Positions 7,930-15,853 are shown, numbered from the stretch's first letter. The stretch: 45,891 nt of DNA from Acetobacteraceae bacterium (GCA_003164455.1 PLTJ01000064.1:1-45891), one strand, 5' to 3'. Notes: a model not told the origin generated them from the letters alone. Made by a program: numbers and translations.

Positions 7930-8246
7930 AGTGTGTCTGCCACACCGGCAGCGTGGCGCGTCATCGCCGATGCTGCGCGCGGCAGGAAGGTTGCCGAGTG
8001 GCCACCTGGCGCGGCAGCCCCGCAGAGTCCGCTACAGCCGCCCGCGCGTGGACGGGTGCAACCATACCGCCCAACGCTTGCGCCGCCACACAGCCGCAGC
8101 AGCGCAGCGGCGCAAGGCGTGCCGGGCGGGCGTGGCGAGCCTGAGAAACACCCCCCCCCTATACCCTCGAGCAGCACCGGGGCCATGCGACCTACGCGCC
8201 CCACACGCGCACCGAAATTCAGACTTTCGAATGAACAGGAACGAAT
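7930..8246. other. Non-coding leader of the large terminase gene
   Basis: This GC-rich interval has no convincing gene on either strand. It contains a run of nine C at 8151-8159 followed by TATACC, and ends in the ribosome binding site (AACAGGA, 8234-8240) of the terminase gene. It could contain a packaging (cos or pac) site, since these often lie beside terminase genes, but no diagnostic sequence is seen. Confidence 0.35.
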
Positions 8247-9056
8247 GTGACCAGGCCCACCCTCCCGGCCGGCAGCACGCTGCGGCAAGCGGCGTCCGCC
8301 ATGCTGCACAGTCTCGACCCGGCGGCATTCGCCCGGGATGCACTCAGCTTCACCCTTGATCCCTGGCAAAGCGATCTTGTGCGCAAGATGGCCAGCGGCG
8401 AGGCCAAACGCGCCATCACCGTATGCTCTCGCCAGTCTGGCAAGAGCACCACGGCAGCGGTGCTGGCGGCTCACACTGCGGCATATCATCCGGGCAGCCT
8501 GACGGTGCTCCTGGCTCCAACTTTGCGCCAGTCCACGGAGCTCTATGCGAAGTCTGCTGCCTTCCTGCGCATGGTGCCGGGCATCAAGCTCGCGCAGGAC
8601 TCCGCCACGGCGTGCAAGCTCACGAACGGCAGCCGCATAGTCAGTCTACCGGGGGAAGCCGCCGGCATCCGAGGTTTCAGCGCGCCGGCCCTGGTAGTCG
8701 TGGACGAAGCGGCGTTCGTCCCGGAGGATGGTGGGCTATTCGACGCCGTGCTGCCGATGCTGGCGGTGAGCAACGGTTCGCTGTTGCTGCTGAGCACGCC
8801 CAACGGCCGGCAAGGGTTCTTCTACGACGTGTGGGAGGACCCGGGCGACGATTGGTTACGCATTGGTGTGCCGTGGCAGCAATGCCCCCGGATCACGCCC
8901 GAATTCATCGAGGAACAGCGCCGCATCAACGGCCCCCGATACGTTGCGGTGGAATTCGAATTGGCCTTCGCAGAGGCTTCCGGCCAGTGGTTCGATGATG
9001 CCGCCATAACCGCGATCATTGACCCGAACTTGCCGCGCCTCTCGCTCGCTTTCTAG
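8247..9056 (+). CDS. Phage terminase large subunit, ATPase half
   Basis: The 269-residue protein is the motor domain of a TerL. It shows Walker A SRQSGKST (61-68), Walker B LVVVDEA (149-155, with D153 and E154), and the coupling motif STP (183-185) in LLLLSTPNGRQG. The segment near residue 237, YVAVEFELAFAEASGQWF, matches the usual end of the ATPase domain where a linker to the nuclease would follow. It uses a GTG start behind AACAGGA. Its stop lies 17 bases before the nuclease half, which has its own start, so packaging activity is divided between two polypeptides. It would power DNA translocation into procapsids. Confidence 0.88.
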   Translation: MTRPTLPAGSTLRQAASAMLHSLDPAAFARDALSFTLDPWQSDLVRKMASGEAKRAITVCSRQSGKSTTAAVLAAHTAAYHPGSLTVLLAPTLRQSTELYAKSAAFLRMVPGIKLAQDSATACKLTNGSRIVSLPGEAAGIRGFSAPALVVVDEAAFVPEDGGLFDAVLPMLAVSNGSLLLLSTPNGRQGFFYDVWEDPGDDWLRIGVPWQQCPRITPEFIEEQRRINGPRYVAVEFELAFAEASGQWFDDAAITAIIDPNLPRLSLAF

Positions 9057-9073
9057 CAAACAGGAACACCCCC

Positions 9074-9856
9074 ATGGGCATCGCCACACTTCATGCCGAG
9101 GCGGAGGCGCGCGCTTCCGCCCGCGCGGCTATCAACCAACTTCTTCCCCGGCCGGACCCGGGCATGCAATCATCGTTCGAAGAGACAGCCGGGACCCCCA
9201 CCGGCTACGTCCTGGCCGTGGACTTGGGCCAGGCCCGCGACTGGTCCGCCGTGGTGGTCAATGAGCGGGTTGAAGCCGATCGCATCGAATACCAGCGCAG
9301 CAAGTTTGGCCCGGTGCCAAAGGAAGCCCGCCGGCGGCCGATGATCCGGCACAACCTCGTGCGACTGCACCGCTACCCGCTGGGCACCTCATATCCGGAC
9401 GTGTGCAGATCGCTGCGCGAGGCGATGCAGCAATTGCCACCGATGCGCGACGCGCCCGAATTGATCGTTGACGGGACCGGAGTTGGTATCGCCGTGGTGG
9501 ATCAAATGCGGGAGCTTGGCCTTCAGCCTCGCGCGGTCACGATCACCGGCGGGTTCAACGAAAGCGGCACCTATCAGAATAAGCGAGTTGCCAAGAAAAT
9601 ACTGGCGAGTCTGATGGACGCCGTTCTGAGCGAGCACCGGCTGAAGGTGCCGAGTGCGGACCCGCTGGCGCAAGTTCTGACGGCAGAGCTTCGCGCCTTC
9701 ACGGTCCGCATCACCTCCGCCGGGTCGGAGCAGTTCGCCGCGCTGCGCGAAAAGGACCACGACGATTTGGTCCTGGCTGCGGCGCTTGCGGTGTGGGCCG
9801 CGGAAAAGAGGGCGCAGCCTGCGAGGTGGGTGCCCGGGGGCATTTTCACTCGCTAG
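9074..9856 (+). CDS. Phage terminase large subunit, nuclease half
   Basis: The 260-residue protein carries the RNase H-like nuclease fold of TerL. The acidic residues that would bind metal are D50 (VLAVDLGQARDWS), D133 (ELIVDGTGVG) and D230/D231 (KDHDDLVLAAALAVWAA). No ATPase motif is present. It starts with ATG behind CAGGA (9059-9063), directly after the ATPase gene and in another frame. Residues 1-40 form an Ala-rich leader that resembles neither half of an ordinary TerL and may be an interaction segment. It would cut concatemeric DNA during packaging. The split looks natural, as both halves are intact with their own translation signals. Confidence 0.85.
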   Translation: MGIATLHAEAEARASARAAINQLLPRPDPGMQSSFEETAGTPTGYVLAVDLGQARDWSAVVVNERVEADRIEYQRSKFGPVPKEARRRPMIRHNLVRLHRYPLGTSYPDVCRSLREAMQQLPPMRDAPELIVDGTGVGIAVVDQMRELGLQPRAVTITGGFNESGTYQNKRVAKKILASLMDAVLSEHRLKVPSADPLAQVLTAELRAFTVRITSAGSEQFAALREKDHDDLVLAAALAVWAAEKRAQPARWVPGGIFTR

Positions 9857-9884
9857 GCCGGCCTGCGTCTTGTCTCGCTGGAGC

Positions 9885-9968
9885 GTGAATGAGTCGGACG
9901 AACTGACCAGCGCGCGGATCATGGCGGCACTGGCCATGCGGCCAGTCCGCGCCCCCTGGGCCGCGTAG
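9885..9968 (+). pseudogene. Truncated copy of the PWAA-tail small gene
   Basis: The last 27 codons, from a possible GTG at 9885, read VNESDELTSARIMAALAMRPVRAPWAA, clearly related to the end of the 64-residue protein at 7682-7876. The first half is missing and replaced by sequence following the nuclease gene. It is followed by a hairpin, as is the intact copy. It could still be made as a mini-protein, but a remnant of duplication is simpler. Confidence 0.5.
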
Positions 9969-9977
9969 CGTCGCCTA

Positions 9978-9994
9978 CCCCCGACAGCCGGGGG
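9978..9994 (+). terminator. Possible hairpin terminator after the terminase genes
   Basis: A CCCCCG / CGGGGG stem with a 5-base loop follows the remnant gene. There is no T-tract behind it (CGGCCCGTAAAA), so strength is uncertain. Further GC-rich self-complementary sequence lies at 10020-10110. Confidence 0.4.
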
Positions 9995-10128
9995 CGGCCC
10001 GTAAAACGAGCGTCACTGCCCCCGATACGCGGCACGAAACGCGCGGTGCCAACGTTGGCAGCGGCGGTGCCGCTTCGGCCCTGGTCCCGGTAGGCGAAAC
10101 CGGCTAAGGCTCTAATTTAAGAAAACAT

Positions 10129-10158
10129 TTGACTCTTTGGCGTTAATCGTGCTAACTA
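10129..10158 (+). promoter_or_regulatory. Candidate promoter of the AT-rich cargo cassette
   Basis: TTGACT (10129-10134) and TAACTA (10153-10158) are spaced by 18 bases in an AT-rich island (10111-10165) between GC-rich hairpins and the three-gene cassette. This is among the better sigma-70-like matches in the window. The 165 bases to the first assigned start would form a long leader. Confidence 0.5.
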
Positions 10159-10322
10159 TGACTCATCCTCGAGTGCCCATGTGTCTGCCGTTCCGAACTG
10201 GCGCCGCCTGACGCGAGTGCCAACCTTACCGCCGCCGCTGACGACAGCACCTGATAGTCTACCTTGGGCTGAGACGCGTGCCCATTTGACATCCGTGTTT
10301 CTGAGGCTCAACCTGAAGTGTC

Positions 10323-11117
10323 ATGCGTGGGAGACGATCTTTGCCGCCGGGAAGGACTGTAAAAAAACGGCTACCGACCGCGGAGTCGGCGGTGCCGTGG
10401 CTCGCGGAGAGCGTTCGATTGACAGCCTTCGCAACCGATACGGCTACGCTTGCGGTAAAGGATTGGCAAACCCTGATCGGGTCCCCGCCCGCTCTCGTTC
10501 AAAATATGCGAGAAGTGCAAGTTCTTCGTCAGGAAAGCGGGGCTGTTCCCGGCGAACCGGATACGACTCTTGTCATGGCAATACAGCCAACTCGCGCAGA
10601 CATCGCGCTCACTCCGGTACTTCGTAGTCCTAACTCTGCCCCGAAAACCTTGGGTAACCTCAAAGATGCCTTAACCAAGTTGCAAAATTATTTCCTAAAT
10701 TGGCTCGGAGACTGGAATAGCATAACACGCCTAGCGATTGGAGCAACAATTCTTGTTCCCACCAAGACGGAAGCGGAATCTCGCGATATTTTATTTTCTA
10801 AGATTCAATCTTTTTCCGCGGGTGGCGACATCGTTGAGTTTGGACTACAAATCAATCGTCCGAGACTTTCTAAAACGATAGGGCAATTGCGTATCAATCG
10901 CCTAACGAACTGGCAGACAGTTCAATACTATGCAATGGGGATAACAAATCAGGGACAAGCCTTGGCCTCCCCGTTCCCTTCGTTGGCCGCTCAGTGCATC
11001 ATTGATGTTAACACTCCGCAGGCAACCCTTCCCTTGTCACCGACTCTAATTAAACAGCTCTTGTCTGAGATGGCCGACATGACAATCGAAATTGCTGCGA
11101 AGGGAGATGTCTCATGA
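10323..11117 (+). CDS. Uncharacterised cargo protein 1 of the three-gene cassette
   Basis: A protein of up to 264 residues, from ATG 10323 or possibly a GTG at 10392; neither has a strong binding site. The conserved-looking core runs from ESVRLTAFATD (about 29-39) through a helical region (LGNLKDALTKLQNYFLNWL, about 120-138) and QINRPRLSKTIGQLRINRLT (about 182-201) to a terminal helix. The spacing of VRLTAF, AIGATILVP and INRPR resembles, from memory, an uncharacterised proteobacterial family with a TIGR04255-like look; this is untested. Another frame is open from 10181 (GTG) to 10627, so the true start may be elsewhere. It overlaps the next gene by 4 bases. AT content rises sharply through the gene. 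Confidence 0.6.
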   Translation: MRGRRSLPPGRTVKKRLPTAESAVPWLAESVRLTAFATDTATLAVKDWQTLIGSPPALVQNMREVQVLRQESGAVPGEPDTTLVMAIQPTRADIALTPVLRSPNSAPKTLGNLKDALTKLQNYFLNWLGDWNSITRLAIGATILVPTKTEAESRDILFSKIQSFSAGGDIVEFGLQINRPRLSKTIGQLRINRLTNWQTVQYYAMGITNQGQALASPFPSLAAQCIIDVNTPQATLPLSPTLIKQLLSEMADMTIEIAAKGDVS

Positions 11118-11740
11118 CGCCAAGACTGCTTGCGCTGGTTATGCCCATTGCCACCGTGGCGACTTTGTCTGTCACCTATCAAGCAAGCGACACGGGATCA
11201 GCTTTAGCCTTTCCCGTAGCGACAGGAAGCAACAAAAATGGCGTGTCGTTCGATCCCAATAGTATTTTTCCAGCCGGCACGCTGCTCAGTCCGCTTGCCC
11301 GGCGTTCAGAAACGATAGGAAACTTTGGTGAGCTTATGTTTAACGGCGCGGTCTTGGCCTCGTTGATCGAACTCGTTGATAGCGACGATCCAATCGCAGA
11401 GGCTTCGGACCTGATTGAGCGCCACGGCGACAAAGCATATTCAGCGATTTGGACAGCTCTAACGGATGATCGATTTACGAAGGTACGCCGGGAATTCATT
11501 GAGTCGATATCCGAGCTACCGCCAGCAAAAGGTGATGCCAAGGATATAATTTTAAACTCAGCACTACACTCCTCGCTTCCGGGTGATCGCACTGTTGCGG
11601 CATCCGCACTAGGTAATATTGGGACATCTTATGCGCTTGCCGCGTTGTCCGCCCGACAGAAGGTGGAGACTAATCGTGTGGTACGAATGACGATCGAAGC
11701 CCACTTGGCACGGGCCAGCCGTGTGGCGGCGGCCGTCTGA
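11114..11740 (+). CDS. Uncharacterised cargo protein 2, signal-anchored, HEAT-like
   Basis: The 208-residue protein starts with a hydrophobic segment (MTPRLLALVMPIATVATLSV) that may be a signal peptide or a membrane anchor. The middle has no motif. Residues about 90-200 are helical repeats with the look of HEAT or armadillo pairs (DPIAEASDLIERHGDKAYSA, then TVAASALGNIGTSYALAALS). HEAT-like domains usually mediate protein contacts. It starts inside the stop codon of protein 1 and ends 5 bases before protein 3, so all three are almost certainly co-expressed. No enzymatic motif is visible. A non-exported protein whose start lies further in is possible. Confidence 0.6.
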   Translation: MTPRLLALVMPIATVATLSVTYQASDTGSALAFPVATGSNKNGVSFDPNSIFPAGTLLSPLARRSETIGNFGELMFNGAVLASLIELVDSDDPIAEASDLIERHGDKAYSAIWTALTDDRFTKVRREFIESISELPPAKGDAKDIILNSALHSSLPGDRTVAASALGNIGTSYALAALSARQKVETNRVVRMTIEAHLARASRVAAAV

Positions 11741-11745
11741 AGTGA

Positions 11746-12327
11746 ATGGCAATGCTGCTTAGGTTGGTCAAGAGTGACATATGGGCCGATCTGGACTTCC
11801 GTACCGGATCGGATGCTCGGAATTTTCCCGCGCAACCTCTTGAACAGATATTTTCAATTGGTGGGACTTCCGTATGGCAAGTGAATAATCAGGAAGAGAT
11901 CGTTGATACGTTGGCTATTTCTTCGCTCGGGCGGTCGACCATAAAAGACTTAGGATATATAACATTTGATGAGGCCGCCCTACTTGCAATAGGAATAAAA
12001 ATTGTGAAAACACCCGGACGGACGGTTGATACAATTGTCAATGACCGGCATCGAGATTTGAAAATAGCGAAGGCTGGCCATATTCTTGATCTTGCGCGCC
12101 TTGCCGCAAGCGCAAATTTTGGGAGTGCGCCAGCAGGCGATCTATTGGACGTTATAGCTGAAATCTTTCAGTCTGGCCGTATTGATAAGTTGAAATTCAG
12201 GCAAAATCAGAAGCTCCCGAGCAAAGATGCTTATGACAAGGATTCTGCACTTCTACACTGGCTATTCGGACAATCGCATCTTTCCTTTATCCGCACATCT
12301 CATTCGGTTCCTCCTGCTCCAACCTGA
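11746..12327 (+). CDS. Uncharacterised cargo protein 3
   Basis: The 193-residue soluble protein starts MAMLLRLVKSDIWADLDFRT. It contains LEQIFSIGGTSVWQVNNQEE near residues 32-51 and a helical stretch KAGHILDLARLAASANFGSA near 109-128. I cannot name a family. The last 17 residues (LSFIRTSHSVPPAPT and before) look unlike the rest, and the DNA becomes GC-rich right behind the stop, so the natural C-terminus may be lost at a junction near 12290-12330. The gene is the most AT-rich in the window, which fits acquisition from another source together with proteins 1 and 2. Confidence 0.58.
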   Translation: MAMLLRLVKSDIWADLDFRTGSDARNFPAQPLEQIFSIGGTSVWQVNNQEEIVDTLAISSLGRSTIKDLGYITFDEAALLAIGIKIVKTPGRTVDTIVNDRHRDLKIAKAGHILDLARLAASANFGSAPAGDLLDVIAEIFQSGRIDKLKFRQNQKLPSKDAYDKDSALLHWLFGQSHLSFIRTSHSVPPAPT

Positions 12328-12346
12328 GGGAAGCGAGGGACAGTTC

Positions 12347-12688
12347 CTACTGACGCGAGCAGCCGCTATCGGCGCCAACCGCCGGGACCGCTCCGCGAAA
12401 GGCAGCCCCGCAGCAGCACGGGAGGCCCGGCCGGCGCAAGACAGGCCCATGCCACCTCCCGGGTGAGGGCGGCACTATTACCGCGCCCCCGCCCGCGACG
12501 GCTTCGAGGGCGGCCGCCGCATCACCACGAACCCCCGCCCGCTCCACGTAGCGCACCAGCACATCGGCTGTGATCGCGACCATTGGCTCGGACGCCACCC
12601 GGTAGGGCCGGCCACGCTCATCGAAGCGGAGGGCGTAGGACAAGGCACCCGACGATATCCTCTCGCGTGGCAGGGTGCAGGGGTTCAT
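12347..12688 (-). CDS. Doubtful hypothetical gene
   Basis: From ATG at 12688 a 113-residue frame reads MNPCTLPRERISSGALSYAL... and contains an orderly stretch (RFDERGRPYRVASEPMVAIT, VLVRYVERAGVRGDAAAALE). After about residue 75 it turns into low-complexity Pro/Gly/Cys sequence, so either it is a remnant or the frame is lost. No family or neighbour supports it. The 12328-12962 interval otherwise has no good gene. Confidence 0.3.
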   Translation of the reverse strand: MNPCTLPRERISSGALSYALRFDERGRPYRVASEPMVAITADVLVRYVERAGVRGDAAAALEAVAGGGAVIVPPSPGRWHGPVLRRPGLPCCCGAAFRGAVPAVGADSGCSRQ

Positions 12689-12774
12689 CCACAAGCGACT
12701 GAAATTGCTTGCCGACCGTAGGTGAAGCGCCCTTTTGGGTCGCCCCGCTACGGGCGATCCCGTCAGGGTAAGGC

Positions 12775-12954
12775 GTGCGCCATGATGCAACGGGGCTTTC
12801 GGCTCAGAGGGCGGTCACCTGCCTTCCGGCAGGGCCATCGCCACGCTTCGAGAACTCAGACTGTTGCGGAGCAACGGGAATCGTGACCATCATTCCCTCG
12901 GAAGGATTTGCCGAGATTTCGACTAGGAAATCCCGGCTGATGTCAATGCACTGA
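12775..12954 (+). CDS. Doubtful small frame before the membrane protein
   Basis: A GTG-started 59-codon frame ends GIVTIIPSEGFAEISTRKSR plus five residues, 8 bases before the membrane protein start. The C-terminal half looks protein-like; the first half does not, and no ribosome binding site is evident. It may be the tail of a lost gene. Confidence 0.2.
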   Translation: MRHDATGLSAQRAVTCLPAGPSPRFENSDCCGATGIVTIIPSEGFAEISTRKSRLMSMH

Positions 12955-12962
12955 CGGAGGAA

Positions 12963-13418
12963 ATGATGAAAATCAGAAACTTTGACCGTTACGGAAAATT
13001 GTTGAGCGTTTCTCAAACGGAGCGAGATTATAACGACAATCGCCCGAGCTTGCCCACATTAGATACTATGGTCCCAAAGTTTTCTTCTCCTGTCGAAAGA
13101 ATAATTACTATCGCAATTATAGCGCTGTTGCCGGTGCTTTGTGGCGCTGCCTACCTATTTTGGTATCTTCATTACACGATGCATTGGCACCCGGCGGTAT
13201 CGGGGCTTGCTGCCACTGTCCCCGTCGCGGTTGCCGGTGTGCTTATCTGGTATTCGCGTGTTTTTAGGATTATATATTTCAGTTTATTTACAATCGCTGT
13301 GACTTTCGTGGTTTTTATTTTTGCTAAAGCCGCATTCGATGTCGTATGGGCCGGGTTCGCTGCGGCGGCGGCTTTCATTGCTGGGGCCATCTTTGTCTGG
13401 TTTTTGGTTCGAAATTAG
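12963..13418 (+). CDS. Four-helix integral membrane protein (cargo)
   Basis: A 151-residue protein behind GGAGG (12956-12960); translation may begin at either of the tandem ATG codons 12963 or 12966. About 45 soluble N-terminal residues precede four hydrophobic segments at roughly 47-68, 75-95, 100-121 and 125-149, the last ending FVWFLVRN at the C-terminus. No family is recognised. Its AT-rich codon use matches the three-gene cassette rather than the packaging genes, so it may be part of the same cargo, perhaps a membrane effector or immunity protein; that is inference. No enzymatic motif is seen. Confidence 0.65.
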   Translation: MMKIRNFDRYGKLLSVSQTERDYNDNRPSLPTLDTMVPKFSSPVERIITIAIIALLPVLCGAAYLFWYLHYTMHWHPAVSGLAATVPVAVAGVLIWYSRVFRIIYFSLFTIAVTFVVFIFAKAAFDVVWAGFAAAAAFIAGAIFVWFLVRN

Positions 13419-13579
13419 CGTCCGTCCGGAAACAAGTTGAACCGCAGGAATCGGATGTGATCGGCGCCCCCTGGCGGCCGGCCCTGATCTCCGTGGGGGG
13501 CGGAACCGCGATTTGTGATCTACGTGCCCGGGATGGCGGCGCTGTCTTTGGCGTCGCGTTCCGCCATAGACTGCCGGGC

Positions 13580-13720
13580 ATGTGCAACCTCTACGCCATG
13601 ACCCGGAACCGGGACGCCATCAGGCGGGCACCGCGGCGGCGCTGGACCTGCAACGGCCCTTCCCGGCGGAGGGCTTGGCGATCATGGCGACGGGGCAGCC
13701 TAAAGGGCGAGCCGGTCCCG
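13580..13720 (+). pseudogene. Decayed SRAP (HMCES/YedK-type) gene
   Basis: Translation from 13580 gives MCNLYAMTRNRDAIRR, the hallmark start of SOS-response-associated peptidase (SRAP) proteins, including the catalytic Cys2 that caps abasic sites. About 20 codons on, in another frame (from 13642), the DNA encodes LDLQRPFPAEGLAIMATGQP, which resembles the C-terminal end of the same family. The roughly 150 central residues are missing and the two ends are out of frame, so the gene is dead. SRAP genes are frequent passengers in mobile elements. Confidence 0.65.
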
Positions 13721-13748
13721 CTAGTAAACTTATCGGCCAGCGCGGCTG

Positions 13749-14336
13749 TTAGGGTCCGGCCTGGACTCGCGCCAAAGCTTCTCGTTTCATGGTCTCGAAC
13801 TCCTCTTGGGATATCGCCCCGTCCGTGCGGAGTTTCCAAAGACGCTCGATCACGCTGGAGACCGGCTCGGTCGGATTAGCCGCGGGAGGTGGCGCAGAGA
13901 CTTTGGGTTGGCGGCTCGCACCAACCATCTCCATAATAAGTGTGCAAGCTGACCGAAACCGGGCCGCCTGAGAGCGCGAGTTCAGGCTGATGCAATTTGG
14001 AGCCTTGCTAGGGTCGGAGCCCTTATTGGTCGACCAATAGCTCTTCTCCACGTTCTGCATGCCGCCGGCTGATATCTCGAAATAGCCTGTCAGCAAGTGG
14101 AACTTCACTTCGACAGTCGCAACGTTGGTATAGGGAACCTGAAAGGCGTTTGAGCCAAAAATCTGCCCGGTCATGAAACCCGATTTTAGAATTAGCACCC
14201 GACGATCCGTGCACACCAGCGCCTCTTTCCAGGCGCCTTTGAGCTGTATCTCCACAGTTTCTCCTGCAAGCAGGAGCTCCCGCAGTTTCTTGTCTAGCCC
14301 GCCCGGCAACTCGTCGATCAGGTTCTGTGGCATCAT
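13749..14336 (-). CDS. Bacterial PH domain plus SHOCT domain protein
   Basis: Of 195 residues, about 20-125 form a bacterial pleckstrin-homology-like domain of the YokE type, with LKGAWKEALVCTDRRVLILK and GSNAFQVPYTNVATVEVKFH. A Pro/Ala linker follows. Residues 160-190 are a SHOCT motif (VIERLWKLRTDGAISQEEFE), a short helical module often found at the end of such proteins, thought to help oligomerisation. No membrane segment is present. The gene precedes the integrase gene in the same direction, separated by 111 bases, and is probably cargo. The exact role of PH-SHOCT proteins is not established. Confidence 0.8.
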   Translation of the reverse strand: MMPQNLIDELPGGLDKKLRELLLAGETVEIQLKGAWKEALVCTDRRVLILKSGFMTGQIFGSNAFQVPYTNVATVEVKFHLLTGYFEISAGGMQNVEKSYWSTNKGSDPSKAPNCISLNSRSQAARFRSACTLIMEMVGASRQPKVSAPPPAANPTEPVSSVIERLWKLRTDGAISQEEFETMKREALARVQAGP

Positions 14337-14447
14337 TTCCTCAGTCCCGTTCGCAAAACGATACTCGCCCGCATCGGAAACGTCAAACCTACTCGACGAA
14401 GCCTGCCTATCCCGGCCCAGGTGCGTCGTAGACGCGATCAGGGGCCG

Positions 14448-15680
14448 CTACTTCCTCGGCAGTTTCAGCAGCTCCGCGGCCGGCGGCATGCCCTCCATGA
14501 GCAGCCCCGCCCACTCGGCAGCAATCTCGCGGCGGCGGGTCATGTGCTGCGCCCGGTTGTATGCGCGCTCGACCTGATCCTTGATTACGTGCGCCAGCAT
14601 CAGGTCGATGACAGCCCGGTCCACCGGGCGCCTCTCGTTCATGACGCTGCTGAACGTCGCACGCCAGCCGTGGGCAGTCTGGTGGCCGTGGTAGCCGGCC
14701 CGATTCAGTAGGTAGCCGATGGCGTTCTCAGACAGCGGCTTGCGCGGGTTGCTCCAATTCGGGAACGGGATCGGCCCTTCGCCGGTGAGGGTCCGCACGG
14801 CCAACAGCGCGTCCACCGCTTGCGGGGCCAGCGGCACCACATGGTCGGGTGTCTCCCCTGCCCGCTCCGTCTTGACCTTCATCCTGGCCGCCGGGATCGT
14901 CCAAACGGGATCGGCGGCCGTCAGGTCGCCAAACTCGCCCCACGTCGCCCCGCGGATATCGCCCGGCCGCACGGCGGTTAGGGCCAGCAGACGCAGCGCC
15001 AGCCGGGTGACGGGGTGCGCTGGGACCGCCTCGGCTGCCCGCAGCACGGCCCTGGCCTCTTCCAGGGTCGCCACAGCCGCCCGCCGGCCGATCGGGATGA
15101 CAGGCGCCAACTGGCGGCGGAGGCTCGTCACGGGGTTGCCATCCGCGTAACCGAGGGCAACGGCACGATCCATGATCGCGCTGATACGCTGCCGCAGCCG
15201 GTGCGCCCGTTCGGCCGCTCCGCGCTCCGCCACCCGTTGCAGCACGGCGAGCACGGCCGGCGCCTTGATCTCGCCAACCGGCACCTTACCCAAGTCGGGG
15301 AACACCTCTTCCCTCAGGCTGGCCAGCACGTCCTGCGCGTGGTGCGGCTTCCACAGACGTTGCGTCGATTCGTGCCAGGCAAGCGCCTCATCCTCAAACG
15401 TCCGGACCGGCGGCGGTGGCGGTTCGGGCTCCGCCGGGTCATGCCCGGCCACAACGGCATCTTGGGCGGCATCGCGCGCACGCCGGGCAGCCGCAAGGCC
15501 CATGTCGGGATACGTGCCGAGGGTCACGACACGCTCGACGCCCTTCCGCATGTAGCGCCAGCGCCACGACCGGGAGCCGGTCGGGAACACGACCAGGTAT
15601 AGGCCGCCGTTGTCCGGCAGCTTGATCCGCTTTGACCCCGGCTTGGTCTGCCTGATGCGAGTATCCGTCAGCCCCGTCAT
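14448..15680 (-). CDS. int: Tyrosine integrase of the P4-like (DUF4102) family
   Basis: The 410-residue protein has the N-terminal arm-binding domain typical of P4-type integrases (LPDNGGLYLVVFPTGSRSWR, residues 21-40), a SAM-like core-binding domain (about 94-190) and a catalytic domain with R238 (TAVRPGD), H337 and R340 (HGWRATF), H364 (LMLAHVIKD) and nucleophile Y374 (ERAYNR). All catalytic residues are present. It starts 174 bases from the att core in tRNA-Arg and points away from it, the usual arrangement for integration into tRNA 3' ends. Three GGGTCCCG motifs lie between gene and att site. It would catalyse insertion and, with a directionality factor I cannot identify, excision. Confidence 0.95.
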   Translation of the reverse strand: MTGLTDTRIRQTKPGSKRIKLPDNGGLYLVVFPTGSRSWRWRYMRKGVERVVTLGTYPDMGLAAARRARDAAQDAVVAGHDPAEPEPPPPPVRTFEDEALAWHESTQRLWKPHHAQDVLASLREEVFPDLGKVPVGEIKAPAVLAVLQRVAERGAAERAHRLRQRISAIMDRAVALGYADGNPVTSLRRQLAPVIPIGRRAAVATLEEARAVLRAAEAVPAHPVTRLALRLLALTAVRPGDIRGATWGEFGDLTAADPVWTIPAARMKVKTERAGETPDHVVPLAPQAVDALLAVRTLTGEGPIPFPNWSNPRKPLSENAIGYLLNRAGYHGHQTAHGWRATFSSVMNERRPVDRAVIDLMLAHVIKDQVERAYNRAQHMTRRREIAAEWAGLLMEGMPPAAELLKLPRK

Positions 15681-15702
15681 GCCCCTGCCCTCTCTCCGAA
15701 TG

Positions 15703-15743
15703 CCGGGACCCGACCCTAGCTTGGGTCCCGGGTGGGTCCCGGA
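15703..15743. repeat. Right-end GGGTCCCG repeats, probable integrase arm sites
   Basis: CCGGGACCCG (15703-15712), TTGGGTCCCGGG (15721-15732) and GTGGGTCCCGGA (15732-15743) repeat the motif clustered at the left end. They sit directly upstream of the integrase start, so they may also allow the integrase to repress its own promoter. Confidence 0.65.
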
Positions 15744-15853
15744 TCACTATCGGCTGACCCCGGGCCTCTTGGCAACTCCTCGGGCCTTGTAATGTGTTAA
15801 CTTGCTGATTTTTCGTGATTGTAGGACCTCTTGGGCACCCCCCGGAACGCCCC

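Noticed and set aside
8151-8159. Run of nine C as a phase-variable tract
   Set aside because: It is outside any reading frame and not in a -35/-10 spacer that I can identify.
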